DNA from: Notamacropus eugenii
Taxonomy: Eukaryota > Chordata > Mammalia > Diprotodontia > Macropodidae
Assembly (NCBI RefSeq): GCF_028372415.1
Contig: NC_092875.1
Coordinates: 144,926,856 to 144,990,855 of the forward strand
DNA length: 64,000 bases
Reading direction: 5' to 3'
A program made the position numbers and the translations under genes. Below, piece by piece: positions 1 through 10,339 of this stretch. Every line of letters begins with the position of its first letter. Positions within the stretch are counted from its first letter, which is position 1. The notes under the pieces are model-generated. The model worked only from the letters and a program-made list of their open reading frames with translations. It was not told where the DNA came from and did not search any database.

Positions 1-797
1 AGGTTTATGTGGGAAAATTGGGACATTAATGAACTCTTTGCGGAGTCATGAACCTTTTCTAACCATTTCAGAGAACATTTAAACTATGCAGAAAGTGCTA
101 TAAAACCATGCTTACACTTTGATCCAATAATACCACTATGAGTTCTGCATACACTAATTTTGTTTTTAAAGGGAAAAGAACCTATTGTATGCAAGCTCTT
201 TTTTGTGGTGGCTGAGACTTGGAATTTGCAGGGAAGGAGGATATCCATCAATCTGAAAATGGTTAAACAAGCTGTAGTACATAATTATAATGGAATATGA
301 TTGTGCTATAACAAATGACAAGCAGAATAATTTCAGAAAAACCTGGAAAGATTTATATGAACTGATGCAAAATGAAATGAGCAGAACCAGGAGAACAGTA
401 AACTGCAACAATGTACGATGAACAATTGTAAATGATTTAACTAGTCTCAGCTACACGATGATTCAAGACAATCTCAAAAGACTCATAATGAAAAACGCTT
501 TCTGCCTCCAGAGAAAGAACTGTTATTGTCTAAATATATTGAAGAATACTATTTTTCATTTTCTTTTTTCTTTCTTTTCTTGAGTTTTCTAGTACAAAAT
601 GATGACTATGGAAATGTTTTACATGATTGCACCTGTATAATCTTTATCTGATTGCTTACCTTCTTGAGGGGAGGGAATAGATTGAGGGTTAGATAGAATT
701 TGGAACTCAAAACTTTAAAAGCAAGCAAATAACAAATATTGAAAATTGTTTTTACATGTAATTGGAAAAAACAAAATATTATTTAAAAAACAAATAG
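1..797 (+). mobile_element. L1 3' end, cut by the window start
   Basis: The plus strand reads as a decayed C-terminal end of L1 ORF2 and its 3' UTR. The stretch around 285-410 aligns codon by codon with the C-terminal ORF2 region of the minus-strand L1 further on (the 'MEYYCAIRNDEQ...W.DL..LM.SE.SRTRRT' segment). It ends in an A-rich tail near 770-797. Many stops and indels show it is an old, dead copy from a different subfamily than the full-length element at 1454-8413. The 5' part lies outside the window. Confidence 0.8.
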
Positions 798-904
798 AAT
801 TACTAGTTGCCTTCCTAGTTTCTTAACAGTTGTACATTTTTTAAACCTTGGGGTGGGTAGCCTCAAATCCAGGACTCATAGTAGAGGGCAGCAGGGTTAT
901 ACAT

Positions 905-1033
905 AACTATATATATCTATATCTATAACTATATATAAGTAAAACTACATATATATACACATACATGTGTAACTATATATATACATATACATACATATAT
1001 ACACACATATACATATATACATACATGTGTAAC

Positions 1034-1067
<34 letters not shown>

Positions 1068-1151
1068 CATATACTTTTATATTTTATATATAAATATATG
1101 TATATGTGCACATATGTATAGATCTCTATATATCTATATCTATATCTATAT
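905..1151. repeat. AT-rich microsatellite, (ATATAC/ATATCT)n
   Basis: Imperfect tetra- and hexanucleotide repeats of TATATC, TATACATA and ATACATGTGTAACTATATAT. A unit containing 'catacatgtgtaactatata' occurs twice (from about 961 and 1021), so a higher-order unit of about 60 bp is present as well. Confidence 0.85.
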
Positions 1152-1189
1152 AATTGTAGTTATAGTCCAGTCAGAAGATTCCCTGATCA

Positions 1190-1320
1190 AATATTGCCTT
1201 TCCTCCTGACAAGTTCCTTAATCTCACTTCCTCATCTCTCAAATAACAATAATAATAACAGTATTAAGATATATTAACGTCATGCTTTTATGTTTTTAAA
1301 AAATGTTTTACAAGCATACC
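1190..1320 (+). repeat. Possible MIR-like SINE fragment
   Basis: The order 'gacaagttccttaatctcacttcc', 'tcatctctcaaataacaata' follows the MIR core (gcaagtcacttaacctct, tcatctgtaaaatgg). It is diverged and short, so the assignment is weak. Confidence 0.3.
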
Positions 1321-1435
1321 AGAGTTCATTCCACAAAACATGCATGTCAATGTACACTTCTCAATAGGTCATATATCTTTCTGTTGGAAGCCGGAGTCTG
1401 TGTAGCTTACTGGAAAGGGCCAGTGCTCCCAAGAT

Positions 1436-1453
1436 CTGCATGCTATTTTCTTT
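1436..1453. repeat. Target-site duplication of the L1, left copy
   Basis: The 18 bp ctgcatgctattttcttt recur without mismatch at 8414-8431, directly outside the L1. The poly-T (minus-strand poly-A tail) begins immediately to the right of this copy. This is the expected arrangement for target-primed reverse transcription of a minus-strand insert. Confidence 0.92.
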
Positions 1454-1878
1454 TTTTTTTTTCTTTTTTTTCTTTTTCTTTTTTTTCAGTCTTTTTTTTT
1501 AATTTTGTAATGTTTAACAATCACTGCCATACAATTGTGATTTTATCCCCCCCACCTACCCCCCACTCCCCCCCTCCCTCCCCACGACTGCATACAATTC
1601 TGTATAGATTCTACATATACTTTCCTATTGAGTATATTTTCACTATAGTCATGCTATGTAGTCAGACTAAGATAAATGAAAGAAATCGTATAACAAATCA
1701 GAACATGATACACAAACACATACACATACACAAACATGATCTGCTACAATATGTGAGTGACTTCCATATTTCTCTCTCTGAGTGTGGCAGGCATTTTGCC
1801 TTGAGATCCTCCATTGGGATTTTTTTTTTTTTTTTTTTTTTTGGTAAGAAGTTCTTGTGTTATTACAAAAATCTAAGT
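1454..1878 (-). other. L1 3' UTR with G-rich tract and A-runs
   Basis: On the L1 sense strand the 3' UTR carries an internal run of 23 A (plus-strand T at 1820-1842), a G-rich polypurine tract (plus-strand C-rich at about 1546-1583, with several runs of four or more G) and a terminal A-rich tail (1454-1500). G-rich, quadruplex-capable tracts are a known shared trait of mammalian L1 3' UTRs. Open frames seen on the plus strand here are antisense by-products. Confidence 0.85.
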
Positions 1879-4800
1879 CTACCAGAAAAAACTCTCACAC
1901 ACTGTGGTTGTTGCTGTGCATAAAGTTCTCCTGGTTCTGCTCCTTTCACTCAGCATCAGGTCATACAAGTCCTTCCAGGCCTCTCTGAAGTCTTCTTGTT
2001 CATCATTTCTTATGGCACAATAGTACTCCATTACATTCATATACCATAATTTATTCAGCCATTCCCCAATTGATGGACATCCCCTTGACTTCCAGTTTTT
2101 GGCAACTACATAGAGTGCTGCTATAAATATTTTTGTACATGTGGGACCTTTTCCCATTTTTATGATCTCTTGGGGATATAGTCCTAGTAGCGATATTGCT
2201 GGGTCAAAGGGTATGCACATTTTTGTAGCCCTTTGGGCATAGTTCCAAATTGCTCTCCAGAATGGTTGGATGCGCTCGCAGCTCCACCAACAATGAATTA
2301 GTGTTCCAACTTTCCCACATCCTCTCCAGCATTTATCATTTTCTTGTTCTGTCATGTTTGCCAATCTTATAGGTGTGATGTGGTACCTCAGAGTTGTTTT
2401 GATTTGCATCTCTCTAACCAATAGTGATTTAGAGCATTTTTTCATATGATTATAGATAGCTTTAATTTCTTCCTCTGAAAATTGCCTGTTCATATCCTTT
2501 GACCATTTATCAATTGGGGAATGACTTGTATGATTATACATTTGGATCAGTTCTCTATATATTCTAGAAATGAGGCCTTTATCCCCGAGCTTAGCTGTAA
2601 AAATTCTTTCCCAATTTACTACATCCCTCCGGATTTTGGTTGCATTGGGTTTGGTTGTGCAAAAACTTCTCAGTTTAATGTAATCAAAGTTATCCATTTT
2701 GCATTTCATAATGCGTTCTATCTCTCCTTTAGTAAAGAATTCTTCCCTTCTCCATAGATCTGATAAATACACTATTCCTTGCTTCTCCAGTTTATTCATG
2801 GTATCAATCTTTATACCTAAATCATGTACCCATTTGGACTTTATTCTTGTGTACGGTGTCAGATATGGGTCTATGCCTAATTTCCGCCACACTATTATTC
2901 AGTTTTCCCAGCAATTTTTGTCAAACAATGAGTTCTTATCCCAGAAGCAGGGGTCCTTGGGTTTATCAAACAGAAGGTTGCTATATTCCTTGCCTACTGC
3001 ATCTTGAGTGCCAAGTCTATTCCACTTGTCTACCTCTCTGTTTCTTAGCCAATACCAAGTAGTTTTGATAATTGCTGCTTTATAGTACAGTTTGAGGTCT
3101 GGTAGCACTAGGCCACCTTCCCAAGCATTTCTTTTCATTAGTCCCTTTGATATTCTGGACCTTTTGTTTTTCCAAATGAATTTTGATATTATTTTGTCCA
3201 GCTCTAGAAAGTAATTGTCTGATAGTTTAATTGGTATGGCACTAAATAAGTATATTAATTTGGGTAGAATTGTCATTTTTATTATATTAGCACGGCCTAT
3301 CCATGAGCAACTAATGTTTTTCCACTTACTTAAATCTGACTTTATTTGTGCAAAAAGTGTCTTGTAATTGTGTTCATATAATCCCTGGGTTTGTTTTGGC
3401 AGGTAGACTCCTAAGTATTTTATACTGTCTACCCTAACTTTAAATGGGATTTCTCTTTCTATCTCTTGCTGCTGGACTTTGTTGCTAACATATAGGAATG
3501 CAGAAGATTTGTGTGGGTTTATTTTGTAACCTGCAACTTTGCCAAAGCTGTTTATTATTTCAAGTAATTTTTTACTTGAATCTCTGGGATTCTCTAAGTA
3601 AATCATCATATCATCTGCAAAGAGTGATAACTTAGTTTCTTCTTTGGCTATTCTTATTCCTTCAATATCTTTATCTTGTCTAATTGCTACAGCTAACATT
3701 TCTAGTATCATATTGAATAATAGTGGTGATAATGGACATCCTTGTTTCACCCCTGATCTTATTGGGAATGCATCTAGCTTATCCCCATTGCATATAATGC
3801 TTGCTGAAGGTTTTAGATAGATACTGCTTATTATTTTATGGAAAGTTCCCTTTATTCCTACATTCTCCAATGTTTTTAGTAGGAATGGATGTTGTATTTT
3901 GTCAAAAGCTTTTTCTGCATCTATTGAGATAATCATGTGGTTTTTGTTAGCTTTGTTGTTGATGTGATCGATAATGCTAATAGTTTTCCTAATATTGAAC
4001 CAGCCCTGTAGTCCTGGTATGAATCCTACCTGATCATAATGTATTAATCTCGTGATAAGATGCTGTATTCATTTTGCTAGAATCTTATTTAAAATTTTTG
4101 CATCTATATTCATTAGGGAAATTGGTCTATAATTTTCTTTCTCTGTTTTGTCTCTTCCTGGTTTGGGTATCAAAACCATGTTTGTATCATAGAAAGAATT
4201 TGGGAGGACTCCTTCTTCCCCAATTTTCAAGAATAGTGTATGTAGTATTGGAATTAACTGTTCTTTAAATGTTTGATAGAATTCACTTGTGAATCCATCT
4301 GGCCCTGGAGATGTTTTCCTAGGGAGTTCATTGATGGCTTCTTCAATTTCTTTTTCTGAGCTGGGGTTGTTTAAGTATTCAACTTCCTCTTCTGTTAATC
4401 TGGGCAATTTGTATTTTTTAAAATATTCATCCATCTCATTTAGATTATCGAATTTGTGGGCATAAAGTTGGGCAAAGTAGTTTCTAATTATTGTTTTAAT
4501 TTCCTCCTCATTGGAGGTGAGTTCACCCCTTTCATTTTTAATATTAGTAATTTGGTTTTCTTCTTTCTTTTTTTTAATCAGATTGACCAAAGGTTTATCA
4601 ATTTTATTAGTTTTTTCATAAAACCAACTATTGGTTTTATTTATTAATTCAATAGTTTTCTTAATTTCAATTTTATTAATCTCTCCTTTGGTTTTCAGTA
4701 TTTCTAATTTGGTATTTACTTGGGGATTTTCAATTTGTTCTTTTTCTAGCTTTTTCAACTGCAAGCCTAAGTCATTGATCTCCTCTTTCTCTATTTTATT

Positions 4801-5730
4801 TATGTAAGCATTCAGAGATATAAAACTTCCCCTAATAACTGCTTTTGCAGTATCCCATAAGTTTTGGTATGTTGTCTCACTATTGTCATTCTCTCGAATG
4901 AAATTGTTGATTGTTTCTATGATTTCTTCTTTAACCCAACCCTTCTTTAGAATTAGATTATTTAGTTTCCAATTGATTTTTGGTTTCTCTTTCCATGGCC
5001 TTTTATTACATGTAATTTTTAATGCATTATGATCTGAAAAGGATGCATTGATTATCTCTACCTTTCTGCACTGGATTGTGAGATTTTTATGTCCTAGTAC
5101 ATGGTCAATTTTTGTAAATGTTCTATGTACCGCTGAGAAAAAAGTATATTCCTTTCTATTCCCATTTAATTTTCTCCAAAGATCTATCATATCTACCTTA
5201 TTCAGAGTTTTATTTACCTCCTTAACCTCTTTCTTGTTTATTTTGAGGTTGGATTTATCGAGTTCAGAGAGGGGGAGGTTGAGGTCCCCCACTAGTATTG
5301 TTTTGCTATCAATTTCTTCCTTCAACTCCCCCAACCTCTCCTCTAAGAATCTGGATGCTATACCACTTGGAGCATACATGTTTAGTAATGATATTGCTTC
5401 ATTGTCTATGGTGCCTTTTAGCAGGATATAGTTTCCATCCTTATCCCTTTTGATTAGATCTATTTCTGCTTTTGCTTTGTCTGAGATTAGGATTGCTACT
5501 CCTGCCTTTCTTACATGAGCTGAAGCACAATATATTCTGCTCCATCCTTTGACCTTTATTCTATGTGTATCCCCCCATTTCAAATGTGTTTCTTGTAAGC
5601 AGCATATTGTTGGATTATGGCTTTTAATCCATTCTGCTATCCGTCTCCGTTTTATGGGAGAGTTCATTCCATTCACATTCACAGTTATGATTACAATCTT
5701 TGTATTTCCCTCCAACCTCTTTCCCACCAT
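1879..5730 (-). pseudogene. ORF2: L1 ORF2 (endonuclease and reverse transcriptase), two in-frame stops
   Basis: Reading from the ATG at 5730-5728 gives 1283 codons in one uninterrupted frame, close to the 1275 of human L1, broken by TGA at codon 554 (4071-4069) and TGA at codon 944 (2901-2899). The N-terminal AP-endonuclease domain keeps its catalytic set: N18, E47, D149, N151, D209 and H234, each four residues on from the human numbering. The reverse-transcriptase domain keeps motif A Asp604 (SIDAEKAFD) and the FADD box at 704-707 (nt 3621-3610). The C-terminal Cys-rich motif CWRGCG...HCWWSC is present. The first stop replaces Arg (CGA to TGA, a CpG transition) in KILAK-R-IQH. The second replaces the Trp of CWENW (TGG to TGA). 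The frame is open by six codons or so upstream of a TTG, but the ATG at 5730 fits the family start. The product would bind L1 RNA in cis, nick DNA and prime cDNA synthesis. As read it is split into pieces of 553, 389 and 339 residues. Confidence 0.95.
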
Positions 5731-6295
5731 TTGTGCTTTTGCCTCTCCCGTCTCCCTTCCCCTCCTCAATAGTATTCACTTTTCTCCCCCTCCTCCTGCA
5801 GCCTTCCCCTCCTTCTTTTGACCCCCCTCCCTTTTAGTCCCCTTTACTCTTATTGCTTCTTTCCTCCCTTTTAGCCACCCTCCCCTTTCTTCCCCCTTCC
5901 CCTCCTACTACCTATAGAGCTAGTTAGGCTTATCTTCTTAAGATTATTGTTCCCTCCTTTGAACAAATCAGATGAGAGTACCTCTCAAACAATGCTCATC
6001 TCCCTCCCCTCCTTCCCTCTACTATAGTTTTGTACTTCTTCCTGTGATATAATTTGCCATTTTCTGCTTCCCCCTTTCCACACCTCCTATTACATTCCCT
6101 TCTCATACTTAAATCATATTTTTGACATAACATCATTTACTTTATGCCCGTTCCCTCTACATATATCCTTTTTATCATAATAGCTGCACAGTTCTCAAGA
6201 TTAACAGGTATCATCTTCCCTTATAGGGAGGTAAACAGTTTGCCCTAATTGAGTAGCAAGTTTTTGTTTTTGTTTTTTCCCCTCTGTTTACCTTT
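5731..6295 (-). other. Long purine-rich L1 inter-ORF spacer
   Basis: About 565 bp separate the ORF1 stop (6298-6296) from the first ORF2 ATG. Human and mouse L1 have only tens of bases here. The plus strand is strongly C/T-rich, especially at 5740-5920 and 5995-6110, so the L1 RNA is A/G-rich. No conserved open frame is visible in it. It could be a family-specific spacer or a control region for internal start of ORF2 translation; the sequence alone does not decide. Confidence 0.8.
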
Positions 6296-7477
6296 TTATG
6301 ATTCTCTGGAGACCTGCATTTGAAGATCAAATTGTCTATTGAGTTCTGGTGTTTTGGTCAGGAAGCTCTGGAAATCCCTTATTTCGTTGAATGACTTTCT
6401 CCTTGCCTGAAATGTTATGCTGAACTTTGCTGGGTAGTTGATCCTCGGTTGAAGTCCCAACTCCTTTGCCTTACGGAATATTGGGTTCCAATTCTTTCGA
6501 TCTTTTAATGTAGAAGCTGCAAGGTCCTGTGTGATCCTGACTGTGTGTCCTTGATATTTGAATTGTTTCTTTCTGGCTGGTTGTAGTATTTTCTCCTTCA
6601 CTTGATAGCTCTGGAATTTGGCAATTATATTTCTTGGGGTTTTGAGTTTGGGATCCCTTTCGGGAGGGGAACGGTGGATTCTTTCGATGACTATTTTGCC
6701 CTCTGAGTCTAGTACTTCTGGACAGTTTTCCTTGATGATTTCCTGGAAGATATTGTCCAGACTCTTTTCTTCATCATGGGTTTCTGGCAGGCCAATAATT
6801 CTTAGATTTTCTCTCCTGGATCTATTTTCCAGGTCAGTTGTTTTTCCAATTAAATATTTTACATTTTCTTCTATCTTTTCATTCTTTAGATTTTGTTTGA
6901 CTGATTCTTGTTGCCTCATTGAGTCATTAGTTTCTACTTGCCCAATTCTAATCTTCATCGTAGTGTTTTCTTCAGTTAGCTTTTCCATCTCCTTTTCCAT
7001 CTGACCAATTTTTCCCTTTAAGGAGCTATTTTCTCCATTTAATTTTTGTACTTCTTTTTCCATTCGACCAATTTTCCCAGTTAGGTTTTGGGTTTCCTTT
7101 TCCATCTGATCAATTTTCCCAATTAGGTTTTGGGTTTCCTTTTTCATTTGATTAGCTCTTCCTTTTAGGGAATTATTCTCTCCAGTTAATTTTTGAACTT
7201 TCTTTTCCATTTCTTCAATTTTCTTTTTCAGGGTGATGTTCTCATCAGTGAATTCTTTTTTTATAGTTTTAAAATCATTGGCCAGTTTTTCTTTTATATC
7301 CTTCTTCAGACGTTCCAGGTAATCTAGTTGTGCTTGCGAGAAATTCATAGTCCCATCTGAGGTTTCAGATGGAAGTACAGTCTCAGCTCTAACCTCTTTG
7401 GTGTTTGTGTTTTGGTCCTTATCCCCATAGAAAGATTCTATGGTTTTTTCACTTTTCGTCTGCTTTTTCCGATTCAT
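6296..7477 (-). CDS. ORF1: L1 ORF1 protein (RNA-binding chaperone)
   Basis: An intact 393-codon frame from ATG (7477-7475) to TAA (6298-6296). ORF1p trimerises through a coiled coil, coats L1 RNA in cytoplasmic RNPs and acts as a nucleic-acid chaperone during retrotransposition. Residues 1-50 are polar and likely disordered. Residues about 50-215 are a long heptad coiled coil. An RRM-like domain follows from about 220 (NRSRRENLRIIGLPE), then the C-terminal domain with QPRINYPAKFSI at 343-354, matching QPRISYPAKLSF of human ORF1p. The coiled coil contains serial blocks of 14 and 21 residues of the form (Q/R/E)M-E-K-x-x-Q-x-L-x-G, at 89-109, 110-123, 124-137, 138-158 and 159-179. At 393 residues it is longer than the 338-residue human protein, mainly because of these blocks. 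No stop or frameshift is seen. Confidence 0.95.
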   Translation of the reverse strand: MNRKKQTKSEKTIESFYGDKDQNTNTKEVRAETVLPSETSDGTMNFSQAQLDYLERLKKDIKEKLANDFKTIKKEFTDENITLKKKIEEMEKKVQKLTGENNSLKGRANQMKKETQNLIGKIDQMEKETQNLTGKIGRMEKEVQKLNGENSSLKGKIGQMEKEMEKLTEENTTMKIRIGQVETNDSMRQQESVKQNLKNEKIEENVKYLIGKTTDLENRSRRENLRIIGLPETHDEEKSLDNIFQEIIKENCPEVLDSEGKIVIERIHRSPPERDPKLKTPRNIIAKFQSYQVKEKILQPARKKQFKYQGHTVRITQDLAASTLKDRKNWNPIFRKAKELGLQPRINYPAKFSITFQARRKSFNEIRDFQSFLTKTPELNRQFDLQMQVSRES

Positions 7478-8413
7478 GATGTTGGCTGAGTGTTGTAGCT
7501 TTTGGTTCTTTCAGTCAGAAGGTACAGATCTTTAAGTTGAGCTGATGTGTGTCTAGGCTAAAAGCAGGCTTTTGTTTTTTGTTTCCCTGATCAACCCTGG
7601 GGTTAGCTTGTTAGGTATGTGGGAGGGGTGGTCTGTCCTCAGGATATCTCCTCAGCTGACTTGAGGCAAAGGCAAGGTCAGGGAATGGTGATCCCAGCTT
7701 CCCTATTGTCTTCCCTTTTCCCCTGGAGGGCTGGGGCACGCCTAGAAGCTAATGCGTGTTCCCGCCCCTCCTGGGGCTCGTCTCCCAGCTCTGAGGCTTG
7801 CCTGGGTCTCAGTGCGAATTTTCTCTGCCCTGGGTCATCTGTCCCTCCAGCCGTCTCCGCTACCGTAGGAAGAATCCCCCTTTGCCACTTTTCCAGCCTC
7901 TGGTGTTATGAGACCACCCGCCCCCTTCTGCTGTTCCCGCTGATCCAGGATTAATCTGGGGAAGAATTTTATGGTTCCCTCACGGTCATCAGGGGGGAGG
8001 AGAGAGCACTTACTGATCACTCTGCCATCCCAGTTCCTGGAAGTTCAAGTAGTGACCCACCGAAGTCCGTCTTCAGGCTGAAGATTTCAAGGGCTGCTAC
8101 GCTGATGTCTGGCACTCAGCGGCTCTCACCGGCTCGGCCTGGCTTATCTCCTGCTCCGCTGGTCTCGCCCGCCACTCTCGGGCTCCTCTGATCCCCTCCG
8201 CCCTGCCGCGCCGACCACGCTGCGCTGTGCGCCGGGGTCTTACCCCCGTGGAACAGATCCCTCCCGTGGACCCTCCGGTCCAGCCTGGGCTCCGAATACG
8301 TCAAAGTCCGTCACCCACTGGATTCTACACCTCCAAAGTCTGGTCAGACTCTCCCCCCGGAGATATCCAGAGGAGTTTTTCCAGGAGCTTAGGTGAGTTG
8401 TTGCTTTCACTCC
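7478..8413 (-). promoter_or_regulatory. L1 5' UTR with internal promoter region
   Basis: About 936 bp between the target-site duplication and the ORF1 ATG. It is much richer in G, C and CpG than the rest of the window, particularly 7730-8350. In L1 this region holds an internal RNA polymerase II promoter. Specific factor sites cannot be assigned with confidence. Two plus-strand (antisense) open frames, at 7619-7954 and 8227-8442, lie in it. Confidence 0.8.
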
Positions 8414-8431
8414 CTGCATGCTATTTTCTTT
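8414..8431. repeat. Target-site duplication of the L1, right copy
   Basis: Identical over 18 bp to 1436-1453. Removing the L1 and one copy rejoins the pre-insertion site, in which 1381-1453 runs on into 8432 (cagtcacataacc...). Confidence 0.92.
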
Positions 8432-8439
8432 CAGTCACA

Positions 8440-8545
8440 TAACCATCATCTTATGTAATGCTACAAGAATTATTCTCATTTTATAGATGAGAAAACCGAG
8501 ACTCAAAGGGATTAAATCAGTTGCAACGGTCCACATGGGATTTGC
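8440..8545 (-). repeat. MIR-like SINE fragment
   Basis: Contains 'cattttatagatgagaaaac' followed by 'gagactcaaagggattaaat', the antisense MIR core (cattttacagatgaggaaac, gaggctcagagaggttaaat). Confidence 0.6.
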
Positions 8546-10010
8546 CCTAGGTAAACAACAGCACTCTAATTAGCACCAAGCAAAAGTTTAGGATGTAGGA
8601 CGGACACGTCTTCCTATGGAAAGAGGCTTCTGAATTTCCTTTCCATGTATATGGTTGGCCCATTTTGTTTTGTCATCCTCTATAGGTGTTGCATAGGAAC
8701 TAAGACCCTGGCAGTTATCACCAGGGTCTTTCTTGTCTAGTAACCTTGGATTGATGTGGGGAATAAGAGCTGGGATACTTTGAGGTATGGCCTGCCCTCT
8801 CCTTGCATGACTGCACACAGGGTGAGACTATACTCTGTGACTCCTCTTCCTCAAAAGAATTTCCAGTAAACCAGTTATAACTCTCCTGATCTCTAAGTTC
8901 TCTTTTGCTTGATTACTATAATGAATACTTGACAATGTACCGATGAATATTTCTGTTATCTTTTTTTCTGACTTTATAATGAATATATCTCACCTCTATT
9001 GAGTAGTCACGACCTTCTTTAGCTCTTGTAAATTAGAATTCTCAATGTCATGATGCTGAAGAATTCTTTTCAGGGGGTTTCATTGAGATACCTTTATAAA
9101 AAATTTAATGGTGTATTTGAAAGCTATTATTTAGGGTCTTTTAGATGTGAGACTGGAAACTCCAGTAGAAACTAGCTAATTAGAATTCTGTTCACTAGTG
9201 GCATTATTGACCTCTTCAACTTTGCTACTAAATTTTATAAAGCAACATGGAATATTATGATCCACAACTTCGGAGTTCTTCTACCCCATCACTTCCTCCA
9301 GGGGAAGTGACGTTCATGGTTTCAGAGCTTGGTTTTGCTACACAGTGTCTCTATCTAAAATTTTCTCCCCAAATTCTCAAAATGAAATCAATACACACCA
9401 TTTCTATGGAAACAAAATTTCTGCCTTCAGTTCACATATTACACTTTTAGTCTATTTTATTATTAATCCTTTATTATTAGTGTACTGAGCTCCTGGCATT
9501 GTTGGTTTTTGCAAATAAACAAATGCAAATGATTCTTTAAAATCCCTTGATTTGGAATGCTACTAATGCATGAAATTTCAGGCAAAGGTATTAAAATGTA
9601 GATAGGGTAAAGACCTAAAATCTTTTGCGGGAGAAATACACTATTTCAGAAATACTAATACCCTATGCAATATGTTTTTTGGCTTAAGAAAAAAAATTTT
9701 CCATAGGACAGTTTGTCATGAAGCAATTAATACAGCTTGTTAACTTTTTAATGGAAAGATATTATAGGAGTTGGGATACTAGCACCAACTTATAAACTAT
9801 ATTTCAGCCATCTGTGGAATTTGGTAATGTAATGGAAACATGCTTATATTTTCACCTGATATACTTTATGGAAGTAGAGTAGCAATAAAACCTACAATCA
9901 ACATGAAACCTTTGTTCAGAAAGTAAAGAGACTTTCACGATTTGAACCATATATTTTTCTGATATGACTTTCTCACCAGGAAACTATGTCCAATAGATGT
10001 TTTAGAATGA
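8546..10010. other. Unassigned noncoding sequence
   Basis: No repeat family, RNA gene or credible coding frame was recognised. It holds a perfect stem-loop at 8702-8730. Short open frames here have no family features. Confidence 0.5.
8702..8730. repeat. Perfect 10-bp inverted repeat, 9-nt loop
   Basis: Arms aagaccctgg (8702-8711) and ccagggtctt (8721-8730) are exact reverse complements around cagttatca. No T-tract or gene context suggests a bacterial-type terminator, and a role is unknown. Confidence 0.75.
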
Positions 10011-10014
10011 ATTG

Positions 10015-10325
10015 AATCATAGAACATTAAATTTAGAACTGGAAGGGACTTCAAAAATATTAAGATCAGAGAATTATAGGTTATAGCTAGGAAAATAGGA
10101 TCACAGATTTAAAAGTAGAATGTCCAATATAAGATTTAGAGCTGAAAGAAAATCATTTTGTATGACCTTAGAATTTATCAATGCAGCTTCCTCATTTCCC
10201 AGAGAAAAAACAAGTGAGATTAACAAAAACAAAATGATATATCCAAGGTCTCACTGATGGTAAGTACCAGAATTAGGATTTGAACTTGGCTAGTATGACT
10301 TCAAGTTTAGAATTCTGTCCTGTGC
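10015..10325 (-). repeat. Old tRNA-derived/MIR-type SINE
   Basis: Begins 'atcatagaacattaaattta', 'gaactggaagggacttcaaa' and continues with antisense core features: 'ttcctcatttcccagagaaa', 'ccaaggtctcactgatggta', 'ggatttgaacttgg'. The same family recurs at 24690-24815 and 57775-57905. The first part (10020-10140) appears internally duplicated: two 'atcata/atcaga...' heads. Confidence 0.55.
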
Positions 10326-10339
10326 ATTTCTAGTACCAA

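Larger units (their letters stand above)
1454..8413 (-). mobile_element. L1: Full-length marsupial L1 retrotransposon
   Basis: A complete LINE-1 of about 6.96 kb in minus orientation, with 5' UTR (8413-7478), ORF1 (7477-6296), inter-ORF spacer (6295-5731), ORF2 (5730-1879), 3' UTR and A-rich tail (1878-1454). It sits between perfect 18-bp target-site duplications. In the element's sense the duplication starts AAAGAAAATA, which suits L1 endonuclease cutting at a T-rich site on the opposite strand. L1 copies itself by nicking the target and reverse-transcribing its RNA at the nick. The intact ORF1, the perfect duplication and only two visible ORF2 lesions imply a fairly recent insertion. The two stops mean this copy should not be autonomous as read. 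Confidence 0.96.

Noticed and set aside
929..1111. Short Tyr/Ile/Cys-rich frame
   Set aside because: Translation of an AT-rich microsatellite.
1436..1453. Phage-type attachment site
   Set aside because: The direct repeats flank an L1 with a poly-A tail and are its target-site duplication.
1303..1923. 206-codon plus-strand open frame
   Set aside because: It lies largely antisense to the L1 3' UTR and tail; the Phe-rich run is the poly-T tract.
5048..5431. 127-codon plus-strand frame and others opposite ORF2 and ORF1
   Set aside because: Shadow frames antisense to the L1 coding sequences.
8702..8730. Rho-independent terminator
   Set aside because: The stem-loop lacks a T-tract, and the DNA is vertebrate.
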